64,000 bases of DNA, taken from the NCBI GenBank assembly GCA_964019425.1, contig OZ025860.1, forward strand, positions 372,001-436,000, given 5' to 3'. This document shows positions 62,501 through 64,000 of the stretch, one piece after another (the first letter of the stretch is position 1; the number at the start of each line of letters is the position of its first letter). Below the pieces are notes generated by a model that had not been told where the DNA came from, did not search any database, and saw only the letters and a program-made list of their open reading frames with translations. The position numbers and the translations under genes were made by a program. Source of the stretch: Flectonema sp. DT1601 (taxonomy: Eukaryota > Euglenozoa > Diplonemea > Diplonemida > Diplonemidae).

Positions 62501-64000
62501 TTAGTCCCAATCATCCCACCTATCGTTTTCAACATCTCTACTGGAATTGAGAGTTTCAGTAATTGGTTTGTTATTTCCGAAAGTATCATCAATCTTAGCA
62601 GCTGCTTTAGAACGTTCATCATGACCAGCTAGACTGTCTAAAGTAGTATTCGATAGTGTCTGTGGTGGTACATCGACAACAGAAGGTTGACTCACCGTCG
62701 GATTGTCAATTTTTTTATCGAATTCATTATGAAAGAATTCATCATCGAGTGAGTCCATTATTGATACGGATTTTCGTTTTTTAACTGACCTTCCTGGTTG
62801 AGAACTTCCCATATCTTCTGAAGGCGGAGGGATGTTGTGATTACTAACCTGTATTGGATCTGTAAAGGTATCTAGTCCATCATCAAATACATTCGATGGT
62901 TTTACTTTTGGTTGAACAGCTCTCTCTTTTAAGTTCTCCGTTGAAACATCTGCTGAAGGTATTTCAGGTTTCTTTGAAAGTACTGACGGACCTCTGTCAG
63001 GACTCATAAAATCCTCAAGTTGCTGATCAAAATTTACCAACGATTCCAATGTCGGTGATGTTATGGTGGCGGTGGGTAAGTTTTCATTATTCGGACTCTC
63101 ACTTTTACGTTTGTCTGATTGGTTGATTTTCTTCTCAGGGCTCAAGAAATCGTTAAACTCATCAACGTTATCAATCTGAGCTACAGCCTCTGAAGTACTT
63201 CTCATAGCTGAGGTGAGGAATGTATTATTTTGTGGGTTCATAAAGTCGTCGAGTTTGTCTGCTGATGTTTTTCTTGTTTCACGCTGACGTCTACCAGAAC
63301 GACCAGTTGAAGTGTTGTTTGTAATTTCAACGACAGGATCAGTTTGGTTCGTAATATTATTAAATTGGTTTACTCCGACAGACGACCGACGAATGTTGTC
63401 AACTTCTCTAATCGAGTGATCTACTTCAGATAATTGTTTACTACCTGAACGGGTTTCCTCAGAGTGATTCATAAAATCATCAAACTCGTTGCAACTGTTT
63501 ACACTAGTTGCCCGACTTTCACGGCGACGTCTACCTGAACGGACTTGCTTTGGAGTAGTTAAATCAGGTGAGTTGTTATCAAGTGGCGGATGGTCTTCAG
63601 TTTGTTCGACTATCGAATCAATAATCTCAGTAGTGTTGTTAAAGTCTAATGAAGTTCTGCTTTCAGTTCGTTGTGGACTCATAAACTTGTCAAGCTTTGT
63701 TTCAAAATCATCCAACGTATCCAATCTCGGTGATAAAATATCCGGTGGAAGCGATGGTTGTACCACATCATCATTAATAGCGTCAGAGAATGATTTCTGT
63801 GGAGTCAACATTTTTGATGAACCCGTCGCTGGAGATAAGTCACGAAGCAGTTTATTATCTAAATCATTCATGTTATCAAGTGACGGTGATCTTCCAGCTT
63901 TTCTTGGTAATTCACCACAAGATGGTGAACTGTTAAGATAAATACCACACGGGGAATCAACAAGAGCGGCATCAAGAGGATTACAACCGCTATTTCTACG
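62501..64000 (-). CDS. disordered protein with repeated L-D/E-D-F-M-S/N-P motifs (5' end beyond window)
   Basis: An open frame of 499 codons reaching the right edge, so the N-terminus is missing; internal Met codons are not taken as the start. Almost wholly Ser/Asn/Asp/Thr-rich and probably disordered. A short motif recurs about every 40-60 residues: LDKFMSPQR, FDDFMNHSE, LDDFMNPQN, FNDFLSPEK, LEDFMSPDR. A second recurring box is RSGRRRRESR / RSGRRQRETR. The C-terminus is an acidic Trp motif, DRWDDWD, of the sort that binds adaptor or scaffold proteins. Family unknown; likely a multivalent docking protein with phosphorylatable SP sites. Confidence 0.7.
   Translation of the reverse strand, partial: RRNSGCNPLDAALVDSPCGIYLNSSPSCGELPRKAGRSPSLDNMNDLDNKLLRDLSPATGSSKMLTPQKSFSDAINDDVVQPSLPPDILSPRLDTLDDFETKLDKFMSPQRTESRTSLDFNNTTEIIDSIVEQTEDHPPLDNNSPDLTTPKQVRSGRRRRESRATSVNSCNEFDDFMNHSEETRSGSKQLSEVDHSIREVDNIRRSSVGVNQFNNITNQTDPVVEITNNTSTGRSGRRQRETRKTSADKLDDFMNPQNNTFLTSAMRSTSEAVAQIDNVDEFNDFLSPEKKINQSDKRKSESPNNENLPTATITSPTLESLVNFDQQLEDFMSPDRGPSVLSKKPEIPSADVSTENLKERAVQPKVKPSNVFDDGLDTFTDPIQVSNHNIPPPSEDMGSSQPGRSVKKRKSVSIMDSLDDEFFHNEFDKKIDNPTVSQPSVVDVPPQTLSNTTLDSLAGHDERSKAAAKIDDTFGNNKPITETLNSSRDVENDRWDDWD

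Noticed and set aside
1-64000. tRNA genes, CRISPR arrays, transposase genes and virus-like elements
   Set aside because: I looked for cloverleaf/B-box sequences, regular direct repeats, integrase/transposase motifs, reverse transcriptase and capsid-type proteins and saw none.

Overview
This is eukaryotic nuclear DNA from a flagellated protist, most likely a euglenozoan. A diplonemid or early-branching kinetoplastid-like lineage fits best, but this is inferred from sequence and not proven. Five things point there. (1) Every convincing gene, about 20 over 64 kb, lies on the minus strand. (2) Start codons are preceded by pyrimidine tracts ending in AG, as at trans-splicing (spliced-leader) acceptors. 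(3) The genes include an FHA-parvulin fusion of the trypanosome Par42 type, a DOT1-like methyltransferase, a PEX11-like protein, and the axonemal genes SPAG6/PF16 and LRRC56. (4) A decayed small-subunit rRNA 3' end carries the kinetoplastid-like order CCGCCCGTCGTTG then CCGATG. (5) There are many short cis introns (37-265 bp, GT-AG), which is unlike trypanosomatids and more like diplonemids.

Layout, left to right (transcription runs right to left). 1-895: 5' part of beta-tubulin. 896-3251: spacer with an rRNA relic and strong hairpins. 3252-6803: quinone oxidoreductase, FHA-parvulin and a formyltransferase. 8264-9310: LRRC56. 10306-11075: two-exon PEX11-like gene. 12335-14407: CLASP-like protein. 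15221-17983: large Cys-rich PDZ protein. 18166-21581: MSH3 (five exons). 22091-23549: LETM1-like protein (five exons). 23550-27661: 4.1 kb gene-poor spacer. 27662-29744: two CCCH/Cys-rich proteins, or one spliced protein. 30310-31793: J-domain protein (four exons). 32119-34039 and 35575-36507: two unrecognised proteins. 38730-40784: PanB-PanE fusion. 40785-44306: 3.5 kb gene-poor spacer. 44307-49277: a six-exon, about 1524-residue multi-PDZ scaffold. 49469-52954: SWR1/SRCAP-type ATPase. 54367-57205: three-exon kinesin. 57727-59570: zinc-finger protein and DOT1-like enzyme. 60494-62169: SPAG6/PF16 (three exons). 62501 to the right edge: a disordered repeat-motif protein, open at the edge.

Functionally the window mixes flagellum and microtubule genes (beta-tubulin, LRRC56, CLASP-like, kinesin, SPAG6), chromatin and repair genes (SWR1, DOT1-like, MSH3), organelle genes (PEX11-like, LETM1-like, PanB-PanE) and putative scaffolds. 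This is the mixed content expected of a polycistronic euglenozoan gene array rather than an operon of related functions. The spacers are packed with A/T homopolymers up to 41 bases. They also hold at least two families of dispersed short repeats (R1 about 170 bp, R2 about 140 bp) and several strong hairpins. I saw no tRNA gene, CRISPR array, virus-like element or transposase gene.
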